Assembly (NCBI RefSeq): GCF_000422805.1
Contig: NZ_KE383924.1
Coordinates: forward strand, 62,001-126,000
Source of the DNA: Nocardioides halotolerans DSM 19273
GTDB lineage: Bacteria; Actinomycetota; Actinomycetes; Propionibacteriales; Nocardioidaceae
Reading direction: 5' to 3'
Length of the DNA stretch: 64,000 nt
Within the stretch, counting starts at the first letter, position 1. Every line of letters starts with the position of its first letter. The notes beneath the pieces are model-generated. The model saw only the letters and a list, made by a program, of their open reading frames with translations. It made no database searches and had not been told where the DNA came from. Shown one piece after another: positions 25,754 through 34,917 of this stretch. The position numbers were made by a program, and so were the translations under genes.

Positions 25754-26269
25754 ATGAGCATGGGCACCCCCTCCGCCGGCCGGGCCGGCGCGTCGCCGCT
25801 CGGGCTGGACTTCCCGCAGTCGCTGGCCGTCTACGACGACTACGCCGCGGCGCAGAAGGCCGTCGACTTCCTCTCGGACAACAAGTTCCCGGTCGAGCAG
25901 TGCATGATCGTCGGCACCGACCTCAAGCGGATCGAGCGCATCACCGGTCGGCTCACCACCGGCCGGGTCGCCCTCGGCGGCCTGCTCTCGGGCGTCTGGC
26001 TCGGCGTGTTCGTCGGGGTCGTGCTGTCGCTGTTCAGCGACGGCAGCAGCTTCCTCGCGACCGTGCTCGCGACCATGCTGTTCGGTGCGGCGTTCGGCGT
26101 CATCTGGGCGCTCGTCGGCTACGCGATGACCCGCGGCCAGCGCGACTTCTCCTCGGTCACGGCCGTGGTGGCGACCAAGTACGAGGTGCTCGTCGAGCAC
26201 AAGTCGCTCGGCGCGGCCCGCGAGCTGCTGGCCCAGCTGCCCGGTGCACTGCCCAACCCCTTCGACTAG
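25754..26269 (+). CDS. General stress protein 17M-like membrane protein
   Basis: 171 residues. The N-terminal alpha/beta domain SLAVYDDYAAAQKAVDFLSD resembles the YflT/GSP17M fold, with FPVEQCMIVGTDLKRIERITG. A pair of transmembrane helices lies between about 77 and 125, and the tail YEVLVEHKSLGAARELLAQL is a second alpha/beta half. The ATG at 25754 is used. It is divergent from purS with only 28 bp between the two start codons. Function unknown beyond stress association in Bacillus relatives. Confidence 0.85.
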   Translation: MSMGTPSAGRAGASPLGLDFPQSLAVYDDYAAAQKAVDFLSDNKFPVEQCMIVGTDLKRIERITGRLTTGRVALGGLLSGVWLGVFVGVVLSLFSDGSSFLATVLATMLFGAAFGVIWALVGYAMTRGQRDFSSVTAVVATKYEVLVEHKSLGAARELLAQLPGALPNPFD

Positions 26270-26289
26270 GCCTCACGGAGATCGCCCGG

Positions 26290-26532
26290 TCAGCGCCTGC
26301 CGTAGCGGTCGTCGAGCGCGCCGGCGTCGCCCTTCGACCGGCGCGCGGACTGCACGACGACGTACGCGAGGGCGACACCGAGGCCGGCGGTGACCGCGCC
26401 TGCGTAGGCCCAGAAGCCGTCGTCGGTCATGGAGCTCCCGCCGATCCAGCCGTTGCCCTGGCCGAACCAGACCGCGCCGACCAGCACCATCAACCCGGCG
26501 AGGGACAGCCCGACCGCGCGGCGCAGGGTCAC
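26290..26532 (-). CDS. Small hypothetical membrane protein coupled to the acyl-CoA ligase gene
   Basis: 80 residues with two transmembrane helices (about 5-23 and 41-62) and a basic tail RRSKGDAGALDDRYGRR. The GTG at 26532 overlaps the ligase stop (GTGA). A longer reading through the ligase gene in this frame is only a shadow. No recognisable family. Confidence 0.72.
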   Translation of the reverse strand: MTLRRAVGLSLAGLMVLVGAVWFGQGNGWIGGSSMTDDGFWAYAGAVTAGLGVALAYVVVQSARRSKGDAGALDDRYGRR

Positions 26533-28121
26533 GACAGCTCGCGCTTGAGGATCTTGCCGGTCGCCGTCATCGGCAGGCTGGGCACGAACTCGACGATGCG
26601 CGGGTACTTGTACGCCGCCATCTGCTCCTTGGCCCACGCGACCAGCTCGTCCTCGGTGACCGTGGCGCCGTCCTCGCGGATCACGAACGCCTTGATCTCC
26701 TCGCCGTGGCTCTCGTGGGGCACGCCGATGACCGCCGCGAGCGAGACGTCGGGGTGGGTCATGAGGACCTCCTCGACCTCGCGCGGGTACACGTTGTAGC
26801 CGCCGCGGATGATCATGTCCTTGGACCGGTCGACGATGTAGTACCAGCCGTCGGCGTCGCGCCGGCCGAGGTCGCCGCTGCGGAACCAGCCGTCGCGGAT
26901 CGCGTCGTCGGTCGCGTCCGGCCGGCCGTAGTAGCCCTTCATGATGTTGTGGCCCTTGATCGCGATCTCGCCGATCGCGTCCTCCGACCACTCGACCTCG
27001 TCCCAGCTGTCGGGCTGGATCAGCTTCATCTCGACGCCGGGCGCGGGGATGCCGATCGAGCCGACCCGGATGTCGTCGCCCTCGGGCGAGAAGCTCGCGA
27101 CGGGCGAGGTCTCGGAGAGCCCGTAGCCCTCGCGGATCGTGACGCCGAACCGCTTCTCGAACTCCTTGTGCACCTCGACGGGCAGCGCCGCGCCGCCGGC
27201 CGCGGCGACCCGGAGGTTCTTCCTGATCTCGGCCACGTCGACGGAGCTCTCCGACGACGACTGGGCCTCCTTCAGCGCGCCGAGCAGGCCCCAGTACATC
27301 GTCGGGACCCCGGCGAAGAACGTGATCCGCTCGCTCTGCATCAGCTCGAGCGCCGGCCGGGCCTCGAAGCGGGGCAGCATCACGACGGTGCTGCCGGTCG
27401 ACGCGGCGCCGTTCTGGATCACGGTCTGGCCGAAGGAGTGGAACAGGGGGAGCACGCACAGGTAGCGCTCGGGCTTCTCGGGGTCGCAGCCGAAGACCGC
27501 CTCGCTGAACAGCGCGTTGTCGCGCATGTTGCGGTGCCGCAGCTCGGCACCCTTCGGCTGCCCGGTCGTGCCCGAGGTGTAGAGGATCACCGCGGTGTCG
27601 TCCTCGTCGGTCTCGACGGTGTCGAACGTCGGCTGCGTGCCGCCGAGCGCCTGGCCGAAGGTCGGCACGCCCTCGAACGGCGACTCGCCGTCGAGCGCGG
27701 CGGTGATGACGACGAAGGTCTCGCAGCCGTCGGACTGCTGGAAGCCGGCGTACCCTTCCTGCCCGATCGGCAGCTCGGCGGTGCCCTCGAAGCAGAAGTA
27801 GGCCTTCGCGTCGGAGTCGCCGAGGTGGTAGGCGACCTCGCGCGCCTTGAGCAGGACGTTGAGCGGGACGACCGTCGCGCCGGCCTTGAGGATGCCCCAG
27901 TAGACGAGCGAGAAGTAGGGCAGGTTGGGGCAGCTGAGCGCGACCTTGTCGCCGGGCTGGATCCCCTTGCCCACGAGGAAGTTGGCCACCATGTTGGCGA
28001 CCGCGTCGACCTCGGCGTAGGTCATTCGTCGCCCGGTGGCCGGGAACACGATGGCCTCGCGCTCGGGGTACTTCCTGGCGCTGTCCTCGAGGAGCGTGGC
28101 GAGGTTGTAGGTCGTGGGCAC
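26529..28121 (-). CDS. Long-chain fatty acid--CoA ligase (AMP-binding enzyme)
   Basis: A 530-residue cytosolic acyl-activating enzyme making acyl-AMP and then acyl-CoA. The P-loop YTSGTTGQPKGAE is at 181-193, GYGLSETSPV near 330, the hinge region RSGDLGRRDADGW near 420, and the catalytic lysine in TATGKILKREL near 523. Substrate length cannot be read from the sequence, but the similarity is to FadD-type ligases. It could feed the acyl-CoA dehydrogenases elsewhere in the window. Confidence 0.94.
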   Translation of the reverse strand: MPTTYNLATLLEDSARKYPEREAIVFPATGRRMTYAEVDAVANMVANFLVGKGIQPGDKVALSCPNLPYFSLVYWGILKAGATVVPLNVLLKAREVAYHLGDSDAKAYFCFEGTAELPIGQEGYAGFQQSDGCETFVVITAALDGESPFEGVPTFGQALGGTQPTFDTVETDEDDTAVILYTSGTTGQPKGAELRHRNMRDNALFSEAVFGCDPEKPERYLCVLPLFHSFGQTVIQNGAASTGSTVVMLPRFEARPALELMQSERITFFAGVPTMYWGLLGALKEAQSSSESSVDVAEIRKNLRVAAAGGAALPVEVHKEFEKRFGVTIREGYGLSETSPVASFSPEGDDIRVGSIGIPAPGVEMKLIQPDSWDEVEWSEDAIGEIAIKGHNIMKGYYGRPDATDDAIRDGWFRSGDLGRRDADGWYYIVDRSKDMIIRGGYNVYPREVEEVLMTHPDVSLAAVIGVPHESHGEEIKAFVIREDGATVTEDELVAWAKEQMAAYKYPRIVEFVPSLPMTATGKILKRELS

Positions 28122-28141
28122 GCGGCCAACCTACCGAGGGC

Positions 28142-28564
28142 TCACGCCCGCGACGAGAGGATCTTCGCGGCTCGCTGCAGGTCGCGGCGCACGGCGGGCA
28201 CCGACACCGCGCTCGCGGCGAGGCCCAGAGGGCCGAGGAGGTGGATGCGGAACGCGTAGCGGACCTCGCAGGCCCGCTCCCCCACCGGCTCGAACCGCAG
28301 GGTCAGGTCCGCGCGCACCCTGCGCCACGTCCCTGACTCCGACCACAGCCGCGGCCGCTCCAGCACGTCGGTGCGCATGGCCGGCCGGAGGCCGGGCACG
28401 GTCACGTCGGTCCAGGTCTGCCCGGGACGCGGGTCGCCCGTGACCCCCTCGACCGCGCGGAGCGAGGACTGCCACTGCGGTCGGTTGCGCGGGTCGGCCA
28501 GGTAGTCGAAGGCGACCGCTGCCGGCACGTCGAAGGACACGGTGCCGTGCAGCTGGCGCGCCAC
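28142..28564 (-). CDS. SRPBCC (START-like) family protein
   Basis: 140 residues with a polyketide-cyclase/START-like pattern: GTVSFDVPAAVAFDYLADPR at the start, WTDVTVPGL and DLTLRFEPVGERACEVRYAF in the middle, and a long amphipathic C-terminal helix VPAVRRDLQRAAKILSSRA. The start is uncertain. I use the GTG at 28564, 11 bp after purC ends; a CTG overlapping the purC TGA is the only closer candidate. Likely binds a hydrophobic ligand (family inference). Confidence 0.78.
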   Translation of the reverse strand: MARQLHGTVSFDVPAAVAFDYLADPRNRPQWQSSLRAVEGVTGDPRPGQTWTDVTVPGLRPAMRTDVLERPRLWSESGTWRRVRADLTLRFEPVGERACEVRYAFRIHLLGPLGLAASAVSVPAVRRDLQRAAKILSSRA

Positions 28565-28575
28565 CGGTGAGCCGG

Positions 28576-29472
28576 TCAGAACGTCTGCCCGGTGAGGCGT
28601 TCGTAGGCCTCGACGTAGCGCGCCCGGGTGCGCTCGACCACCTCGGGGGGCAGCGGCGGCGGCGCCTCGCCGGATGCGCGGTCCCAGCCGGACTCGGTGG
28701 ACAGCGCCCAGTTGCGCACGATCTGCTTGTCGTACGACGGCTGCGCGCGACCCGGCTGCCACTGCGCTGCAGGCCAGAACCGCGAGGAGTCGGGGGTGAG
28801 GACCTCGTCGGCGAGCACCGTCGTGCCGTCGCCGCGGGCGCCGAACTCGAGCTTGGTGTCGGCCAGGATGATGCCGCGCTCGCGCGCGATCGCGTCGGCC
28901 CGCCCGTAGATCTCGAGGGTCAGCGCGCGCAGCTCGGCGGCCCGCTCCGCGCCGAGGCTGCTGACCACCGCGTCGTACGACACGTTCTCGTCGTGGTCGC
29001 CGAGGTCGGCCTTGGTGGCCGGCGTGAAGATCGGCTCGGGCAGCCGGCTGCCGTCCTCCAGGCCGGCGGGCAGCGGGATGCCGCAGACCTCGCCGCTCGC
29101 GAGGTAGTCGAGCAGGCCCGAGCCGGTCAGGTAGCCGCGGGCCACGCACTCGACGGGGTACATGTCCAGCCGCTCGCACACCACGGCCCGGCCGCGCACC
29201 GCGTCGGGCACGTCGGTCGAGACGACGTGGTTCGGCACGACGTCGGAGAGTTGGTCGGACCACCACAGCGACATCCGGGTCAGCAGCTCGCCCTTGTCGG
29301 GGATCGTGGTGTCGAGCACGAAGTCGAAGATCGAGATGCGGTCGCTCGCCACCATGAGCAGCCGGCCCTCGTGCGGGCCCCCGGTCAGCTCGTAGAGGTC
29401 GCGCACCTTCCCGGAGTGGAGGTGGGCGGTGCCGTCGATCTCGGGGGCGGTCGGCAACCTCAGGTCGGCCAT
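28576..29472 (-). CDS. purC: SAICAR synthetase (phosphoribosylaminoimidazole-succinocarboxamide synthase)
   Basis: A 298-residue enzyme of de novo purine synthesis, joining aspartate to CAIR with ATP. Signature regions include LHSGKVRDLYEL (17-28), VASDRISIFDFVL (about 41-53), VARGYLTGSGL and the acidic ADTKLEFG. Length and order are standard. The TGA is followed closely by the SRPBCC gene. It is divergent from the HIT-like gene 59 bp away. Confidence 0.97.
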   Translation of the reverse strand: MADLRLPTAPEIDGTAHLHSGKVRDLYELTGGPHEGRLLMVASDRISIFDFVLDTTIPDKGELLTRMSLWWSDQLSDVVPNHVVSTDVPDAVRGRAVVCERLDMYPVECVARGYLTGSGLLDYLASGEVCGIPLPAGLEDGSRLPEPIFTPATKADLGDHDENVSYDAVVSSLGAERAAELRALTLEIYGRADAIARERGIILADTKLEFGARGDGTTVLADEVLTPDSSRFWPAAQWQPGRAQPSYDKQIVRNWALSTESGWDRASGEAPPPLPPEVVERTRARYVEAYERLTGQTF

Positions 29473-29531
29473 GGGATCAGCCTAGGTCCCCCACCGGTCG
29501 GCCGCGGTCAGGCGTTTGGCAGGGTGACGGC

Positions 29532-30149
29532 ATGGCCCAGTCAGCCGAGCAGGTCCACGCCCGCATCCGCGAGGCCGTCGGCGACGGCGGCCGGCTGCCT
29601 GCGCCGCCCAGCAACGACTGGGACAACTTCCCCTGGGAGGTCGTGGACGGCGCGCTCGTGCCGCGCGAGCTGCCGCCGCCGTCCGACGACCCGCCGCGTG
29701 CCGGGGAGACGCCCGACAAGCCGTGCCCGTCGTGCTTCGGCACGCCGTCGGAGAACCTCATCTGGGAGGACGACGTCTGGGTGCTCAAGCACGTCGGCCG
29801 GCCCAGCGGCCTGCCGGTCGTGATGATCCTCGAGCCGCGGCTGCACCTCGACTTCGGCCAGCTCGACGACGAGCTCGCCTCGCAGCACGGACGCATCTCC
29901 AACCGGCTGGTGCGCATCGTGGAGGGACTCGACCACGTCGCGCGCTGCCACGTGCTGCGCTACGGGGACGGCGGGGCGCACGCCCACACCTGGTTCGTGG
30001 CACGCACCGCCCGGCTCACCGGCGTCATCGGCTCGCCCACCATCGAGTGGGACGACGTCCTGCCGCCCGGACCGGAGGACGTGTGGCGCGCCGACCTCCG
30101 CACGATCGCCACCAAGCTCGCCAACTGGGGCGGCGAGGCGCGGGCCTGA
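29532..30149 (+). CDS. HIT-like (histidine-triad) conserved protein
   Basis: 205 residues. A variable N-terminus includes NDWDNFPWEVVDG, then a CPSC zinc-knuckle-like pair (KPCPSCFG). A HIT-type fold is suggested by LIWEDDVWVLKHV, LEPRLHLDFGQLDDE, and a late GGAHAHTWFVAR with two closely spaced histidines. The canonical HxHxH is not complete, so nucleotide hydrolase activity is uncertain. Stands alone between purC and a convergent DUF2510 gene. Confidence 0.7.
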   Translation: MAQSAEQVHARIREAVGDGGRLPAPPSNDWDNFPWEVVDGALVPRELPPPSDDPPRAGETPDKPCPSCFGTPSENLIWEDDVWVLKHVGRPSGLPVVMILEPRLHLDFGQLDDELASQHGRISNRLVRIVEGLDHVARCHVLRYGDGGAHAHTWFVARTARLTGVIGSPTIEWDDVLPPGPEDVWRADLRTIATKLANWGGEARA

Positions 30150-30155
30150 CCTCCG

Positions 30156-30797
30156 TCAGCCGAGCCGGGCGGGCTCGGGCAGGTCGACGGTGACCCGCGC
30201 GGCGGTGACGCGTCCGGGCTCGCCCTGCGCCCACAGGTCGGCGACCGCGGTCGCGAGCAGACCCTTGCTGGTGAGCTGCGCCAGCGGCGGGCAGTACGAC
30301 GCCTCGAGCTCGGCCGGCAGCCGCCCGACCATCGTCGCGCCGACGAGCACGGCGACGCCGTTCGGGACCGCGGGGTCCCAGGGGTTGGGCACCAGCCGGC
30401 AGTGCTCGTTGTCGAGCGTCGCGCCCTCGGCGGTCACGGCGGTCTGGGCCTGGGCGAACACGGCCGCGACCCCGGCGAGGTCGGTGGGTGCGAGCACGAG
30501 CTGCGTGCGGACCGACAGCGGCTGCCGGGCCGGCTCGTCGCGGCACGACGCCGCCACGGAGGCGAACGTCGGCACGCCCGGGCGGGCCGGCGCGGCGTTC
30601 TGGCTGACCCAGCTGCCCACCGCCGTGAGCCCGCGCGACAGCCCGTCGGCGAGGTCGTCGGCGGCCCGGGAGAGCTGGTCGCTCCCCGCCGGCCCGCGCG
30701 GGGAGCGGTGGTCGGTCCAGGCCGAGCCGTCCCAGTAGCGGAACTGGGTGGCGTCCTCCGGGTCGACGAACCACCCGGCCTGCGGCGTCTGCGTCAT
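30156..30797 (-). CDS. DUF2510 domain protein
   Basis: 213 residues. The N-terminal DUF2510 motif is GWFVDPEDATQFRYWDGSAWT (residues 8-28), a tryptophan-rich actinobacterial module often placed at the cytoplasmic side of envelope proteins. The remainder has two cysteines and no transmembrane helix, with a segment DNEHCRLVPNPWDPAVPNG. Function unknown. Confidence 0.8.
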   Translation of the reverse strand: MTQTPQAGWFVDPEDATQFRYWDGSAWTDHRSPRGPAGSDQLSRAADDLADGLSRGLTAVGSWVSQNAAPARPGVPTFASVAASCRDEPARQPLSVRTQLVLAPTDLAGVAAVFAQAQTAVTAEGATLDNEHCRLVPNPWDPAVPNGVAVLVGATMVGRLPAELEASYCPPLAQLTSKGLLATAVADLWAQGEPGRVTAARVTVDLPEPARLG

Positions 30798-30821
30798 GGG
30801 GCGATGGTCCCAGACCGAGGG

Positions 30822-32258
30822 CTATCCGCAGTGGCAGGCGCCGAGGGCACCGGCGGCGGCGTCGAGCGCGTGCTGGGCCTTGGTCTCGTCGGGCTTGGCG
30901 ATCTGGTCGGCCATCAGCGCGAACAGCATCTCGTGGCCGTCCTGGTCGACCGCGATGCCGGCCAGGCTGCTGACGTTGGTGAGCGTGCCGGTCTTGGCGC
31001 GCACCAGGCCGCGCGACTCGGGGAACGGCGAGTCGAACCGGTTGGTGAGCGACCCCGTGAAGCCCGCCACCGGCAGCCCCGCGGTGATGGCGTTGAGCTC
31101 GGGGTGCGCGGGGTCGAACGCCAGCCGGAGCACCTGCACGAGCGCGAGCGGGGTGATGCGGTTCTCGCGCGAGAGGCCGCTGCCGTCGTGCACCTCGAAC
31201 GGCGCCGTGACGCCCAGCCCCTGGAGCGTGCTGGTGACCGCCGCGGCACCGTCGGCGAACGTGCCGCTGCCGGACACCGCCCTGCCGACCTGGTGCGAGA
31301 GCACCTCGGCGCCCTCGTTGTCGCTCACCTCGAGCACCCGGGCGGCGATCTCGCGGAGCGGCGCCGACTGCACGGACGCCAGCTCGCGCCCCTCGGCGGC
31401 GACGCCGTGGGTCGGGTCGCCGAGGACGGTGATGCCGTGGGCGGTGAGCGCGGCGGCGAAGGTCTGGGCGGCGTACAGCGACGGGTCGTCGACCCGGCCC
31501 GAGCCCTGCGCGGGCCGGCCCTCGTCGACCCACAGCGCGGTGACGCGCGAGACGACGTGCTCGGGCAGGTAGTGGGCCGGCCACGCGGGGTTGAACGACG
31601 GCTCGGAGAACAGCGAGTCGTCGTAGCCGAGCCGCACCGAGGTCCGGCCCTGCGCCGCCAGCGCGGCGGCGGTGCTGGCGGCCAGCGTGCGCACGTCGGC
31701 GCGGGCCGGATAGGCGGCCGGGAGCGGCTTGGAGCTCAGGAACGGGTCGCCGCCACCGACCAGCACGATCCGCTTCCTGCCACCCGCGACCACGCGGGTG
31801 GTGAACCGGGTCTCCGGCCCGAGCACCGACAGAGCCGCCGTCGCGGTCAGCAGCTTGGTGGTCGAGGCCGGCATCGCCGCCCGACCGTCGCCGACGCGGA
31901 CGACCGGCCGCGGCGCGGTGAGGTCGGCGACGGCGCCCACGACGTGCCCGCCGAGCGCGGGATCCGCGAGGTGCGGGGCCAGGGCGGCCTGCACGAGCGC
32001 CGGGTCCATGCGTCCCGGCGGCGTCACCGGGGCGTCCACCGGCGCCGGGTCGGTCAGCGCGGGCAGGTCGAGCCCGGGCGGCGGCTCGACCTCGCCCGGC
32101 CCGGCGGGCGCGGCCGGGGCGGCGTCCGGCTCGTCGCCGGACAGCCGGTCGACCAGGTCGAGGCGCCAGGCCGCGACCCCGCCGAGCAGCAGCGCCACCA
32201 CGAGGAGCGCGACCACGGCACGACCCACGAGTCCGTGGCCCCGCTCACGTCCCGACAA
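30822..32258 (-). CDS. dacB: D-alanyl-D-alanine carboxypeptidase/endopeptidase, PBP4 (DacB) type
   Basis: 478 residues, anchored by an N-terminal transmembrane helix (about 13-31), active outside the membrane on peptidoglycan cross-bridges. Penicillin-binding motifs are present: SxxK as ASTTK near 131-135, SDN (SDNEGAEVLSHQ), and KTG (VRAKTGTLTN). The start is taken as TTG at 32258, which has GAGGGGG six bases upstream; an ATG further upstream (32312) would overlap the divergent pyrophosphatase gene. The 55 bp between the two starts must hold both promoters. Confidence 0.92.
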   Translation of the reverse strand: MSGRERGHGLVGRAVVALLVVALLLGGVAAWRLDLVDRLSGDEPDAAPAAPAGPGEVEPPPGLDLPALTDPAPVDAPVTPPGRMDPALVQAALAPHLADPALGGHVVGAVADLTAPRPVVRVGDGRAAMPASTTKLLTATAALSVLGPETRFTTRVVAGGRKRIVLVGGGDPFLSSKPLPAAYPARADVRTLAASTAAALAAQGRTSVRLGYDDSLFSEPSFNPAWPAHYLPEHVVSRVTALWVDEGRPAQGSGRVDDPSLYAAQTFAAALTAHGITVLGDPTHGVAAEGRELASVQSAPLREIAARVLEVSDNEGAEVLSHQVGRAVSGSGTFADGAAAVTSTLQGLGVTAPFEVHDGSGLSRENRITPLALVQVLRLAFDPAHPELNAITAGLPVAGFTGSLTNRFDSPFPESRGLVRAKTGTLTNVSSLAGIAVDQDGHEMLFALMADQIAKPDETKAQHALDAAAGALGACHCG

Positions 32259-32313
32259 CGAAACCCCCTCGCTCGTGCATACGACGAGGACATTGTGCGG
32301 GAGGATGCCTGAC

Positions 32314-32799
32314 ATGGACTTCGACGTGCTCGTGGAGATCCCCAAGGGCCAGCGCAACAAGTACGAGGTCGACCACGACTCCGGCCGCATCCGGCTCGAC
32401 CGGACGCTCTTCACCTCGACCCAGTATCCGGCCGACTACGGGTTCATCGAGAACACCCTCGGCCTCGACGGCGACCCGCTCGACGCGCTCGTGCTGCTCC
32501 AGGAGCCGACGTTCCCGGGCTGCCTGATCAAGTGCCGCGCGATCGGCATGTTCCGCATGACCGACGAGGCCGGCGGCGACGACAAGGTGCTGTGCGTGCC
32601 GTCGACCGACCCGCGCCTCGAGCACATCCGCGACATCAACCACGTGCCGAAGTTCGACCGCCTGGAGATCCAGCACTTCTTCGAGGTCTACAAGGACCTC
32701 GAGCCCGGCAAGTCCGTCGAGGGCGCCGAGTGGGTCGGCCGCACCGAGGCCGAGGCAGAGGTGCGCGCGTCGTTCGAGCGGCTCAAGGGCGACGGCTGA
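32314..32799 (+). CDS. ppa: Inorganic pyrophosphatase (family I)
   Basis: A 161-residue soluble enzyme hydrolysing pyrophosphate, driving biosynthetic reactions. Conserved residues include EIPKGQRNKYE, YPADYGFIENT and the metal-binding DGDPLDALVLL near 56-66. ATG 32314 is chosen over 32305 because GGGAGG directly abuts the latter but is well spaced from 32314. Confidence 0.97.
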   Translation: MDFDVLVEIPKGQRNKYEVDHDSGRIRLDRTLFTSTQYPADYGFIENTLGLDGDPLDALVLLQEPTFPGCLIKCRAIGMFRMTDEAGGDDKVLCVPSTDPRLEHIRDINHVPKFDRLEIQHFFEVYKDLEPGKSVEGAEWVGRTEAEAEVRASFERLKGDG

Positions 32800-32846
32800 G
32801 CCCGGACCGACGGCGGCTCACGTCCGGCCCCGGAGACCGGGCACCT

Positions 32847-34889
32847 TCACGCGGTGAGGTCCTTCGCGCGCAGCATCTCGTCGGGCACGCCGAACGCGTC
32901 GACGAGGTCGCGCGCGAGCGGTCGCACCTTGCGGCACAGCGCGTTGATCTCGCGGCTGATCGCCTTGGAGCGGGCGCCGGAGAGGCGGCCGTGCTCCATG
33001 AACCACGCGCGGTCGGCCTCGATGGTGCTGAGCGCGTGCAGGTCGCACAGGAGGTTGAGGGCGACCTTGTTGTCGCCGTCCTCCATCGCCGCGGTCTTGT
33101 CGACGAACGCCTCGAGCACCAGCCGCTCGACGTGCGCGCGGGCGGCGTGGATGACGTGGTCCTGGACGAGCGAGAACACCTCGCCGGGGTTCATGCCCTC
33201 GTCGATACCGCGCTTGAGGCGCCGGGCGACGCCGGCGAGCATGTGCTCCTCGCGGAAGCGCAGCATCGCGAGCTGGTAGGCGGGGTCGAGCAGCCCCGCC
33301 TCCTGGTCCCACTGGTCGCCGCCCGGCAGCAGGTCGCGCACCCGCTCGACCAGCGAGTGCACCCTCATCCGCTCGACGACGGTCTCGACGGCGAGGCCGG
33401 CGACGAACCGCACCATGCCGAGCTGGTCGAGGTCGGAGAACGACGAGGAGTAGTCGGTGAGCAGGCCCTTCGCGACGAGCTGGAGCAGGACGGTGTTGTC
33501 GCCCTCGAAGGTGGTGAAGACGTCGGTGTCTGCCTTGAGCGCGGTGAAGCGGTTCTCGGCCAGGTAGCCCGCGCCGCCGCACGCCTCGCGGCACTCCTGG
33601 ATGGTGCGGGTCGCGTGCCAGGTGCCGAGCGCCTTGGTGCCGGCCGCGCGCGACTCGAGCTCGCGGACGAACTTCTCGCCGTCCTTGTCGTCACCCACCT
33701 CGCCGGAGAACGCCCGGTGGCACTGCCCGGCCACGACCTCCTGCGCGAAGTGCAGCGCGTAGGTGTGGGCGAGCAGCGGGAACAGCCGGCGCTGGTGCTG
33801 GCCGTAGTCGAGGAGCAGCTCCTCCTCGTCCTCCGACGTCGCCTCGAACTGGCGCCGCCTGAGGGCGTAGCGGACCGCGATGGCGAGCGCGACCTTGCTG
33901 GCGTTGATGCCGGCGCCGCCGACGCAGACCCGGCCCTGGATCAGGGTGCCGAGCATGGTGAAGAAGCGGCGGTTTGGGTTCTCGATGTCGCTGCGGTAGG
34001 TGCCGTCCTCGTCGACGTCGGCGAAGCGGTTGAGCAGCGCCTCCCGCGGCACCCGCACGCCGTCGAACCAGAGCCGGCCGTTGTCGACGCCGTTGAGGCC
34101 CATCTTGAGGCCGTCGTCCTCGATCCGGACGCCCGCCGCCGGCCGCCCGTCCTCGCGGATGGGCGCGACGAACGCGTGCACGCCGTGCCGCACGGGACCC
34201 TCGGGCCCGTCGACCTCGAGCTGCGCGAAGACCACGGCGAGCTCGGCGTGGGTCGCGGCGTTGCCGATGTAGTCCTTGTTGGCCTCGGGACCCTCGGTGG
34301 TGATCACGAACTCGCCGGACCCGGCGTCGTACCTCGCGACGGTGCCGAGCGCCTGCACGTTGGACCCGTGCCCGGTCTCGGTCATCGCGAAGCAGCCCAT
34401 GAGCCTGCCCGTGATCAGGTCCGCGAGGTAGCGGTCGTGGTGCCGCTTGGTGCCGAGCTGCAGGATCGCGCCGCCGAACAGCCCGAACTGCACACCGACC
34501 TTGACCAGCACGGAGAGGTCGCCGAAGGCGAGGGTCTCGAACGCCGCGAACGACGCACCGACGTCGCCACCGCCGCCGTACTCCTTCGGGAACCCCATGC
34601 CGGTCTGCCCCGTCGCCGCCATCTCGACCACGACGTCCTTCACCCGCTCGCGGAACGCGGCCCGGTCGAGGGTCTCGGCCTCCTCGAGGATCGAGGAGTA
34701 CTCCACCAGGTTGGTGCGCACCAGCTGCCGCACCTCGGCGTAGCGGCCGTCGAGCAGCGCGGTCAGTGCCGCGACGTCGACAGTCGGCTGGACGTAGCCG
34801 TCCGCCTCGGGCTCGGGAGCCTCGCCGTCGTGCTGCGGTGAGTCCTCGGCGGGCTGCTCGTCTGCGGGTGCGGTCGTCTCCGTGGCCAC
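32847..34889 (-). CDS. Acyl-CoA dehydrogenase / acyl-CoA oxidase-like flavoenzyme
   Basis: A 680-residue protein, longer than normal acyl-CoA dehydrogenases (about 380) and close to the acyl-CoA oxidase (ACOX) size. The middle domain has CFAMTETGHGSNVQAL, the FAD-binding part includes ACGGAGYLAENR, and TTFEGDNTVLLQLVAKGLL holds the catalytic glutamate region. A C-terminal helical domain of about 180 residues matches the ACOX extension. The first 30 residues are acidic and likely disordered. Catalyses the first step of beta-oxidation; whether it passes electrons to oxygen or ETF is not readable. Confidence 0.9.
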   Translation of the reverse strand: MATETTAPADEQPAEDSPQHDGEAPEPEADGYVQPTVDVAALTALLDGRYAEVRQLVRTNLVEYSSILEEAETLDRAAFRERVKDVVVEMAATGQTGMGFPKEYGGGGDVGASFAAFETLAFGDLSVLVKVGVQFGLFGGAILQLGTKRHHDRYLADLITGRLMGCFAMTETGHGSNVQALGTVARYDAGSGEFVITTEGPEANKDYIGNAATHAELAVVFAQLEVDGPEGPVRHGVHAFVAPIREDGRPAAGVRIEDDGLKMGLNGVDNGRLWFDGVRVPREALLNRFADVDEDGTYRSDIENPNRRFFTMLGTLIQGRVCVGGAGINASKVALAIAVRYALRRRQFEATSEDEEELLLDYGQHQRRLFPLLAHTYALHFAQEVVAGQCHRAFSGEVGDDKDGEKFVRELESRAAGTKALGTWHATRTIQECREACGGAGYLAENRFTALKADTDVFTTFEGDNTVLLQLVAKGLLTDYSSSFSDLDQLGMVRFVAGLAVETVVERMRVHSLVERVRDLLPGGDQWDQEAGLLDPAYQLAMLRFREEHMLAGVARRLKRGIDEGMNPGEVFSLVQDHVIHAARAHVERLVLEAFVDKTAAMEDGDNKVALNLLCDLHALSTIEADRAWFMEHGRLSGARSKAISREINALCRKVRPLARDLVDAFGVPDEMLRAKDLTA

Positions 34890-34917
34890 GGGCCGAGGGT
34901 ACCCAGCGAGACACCCC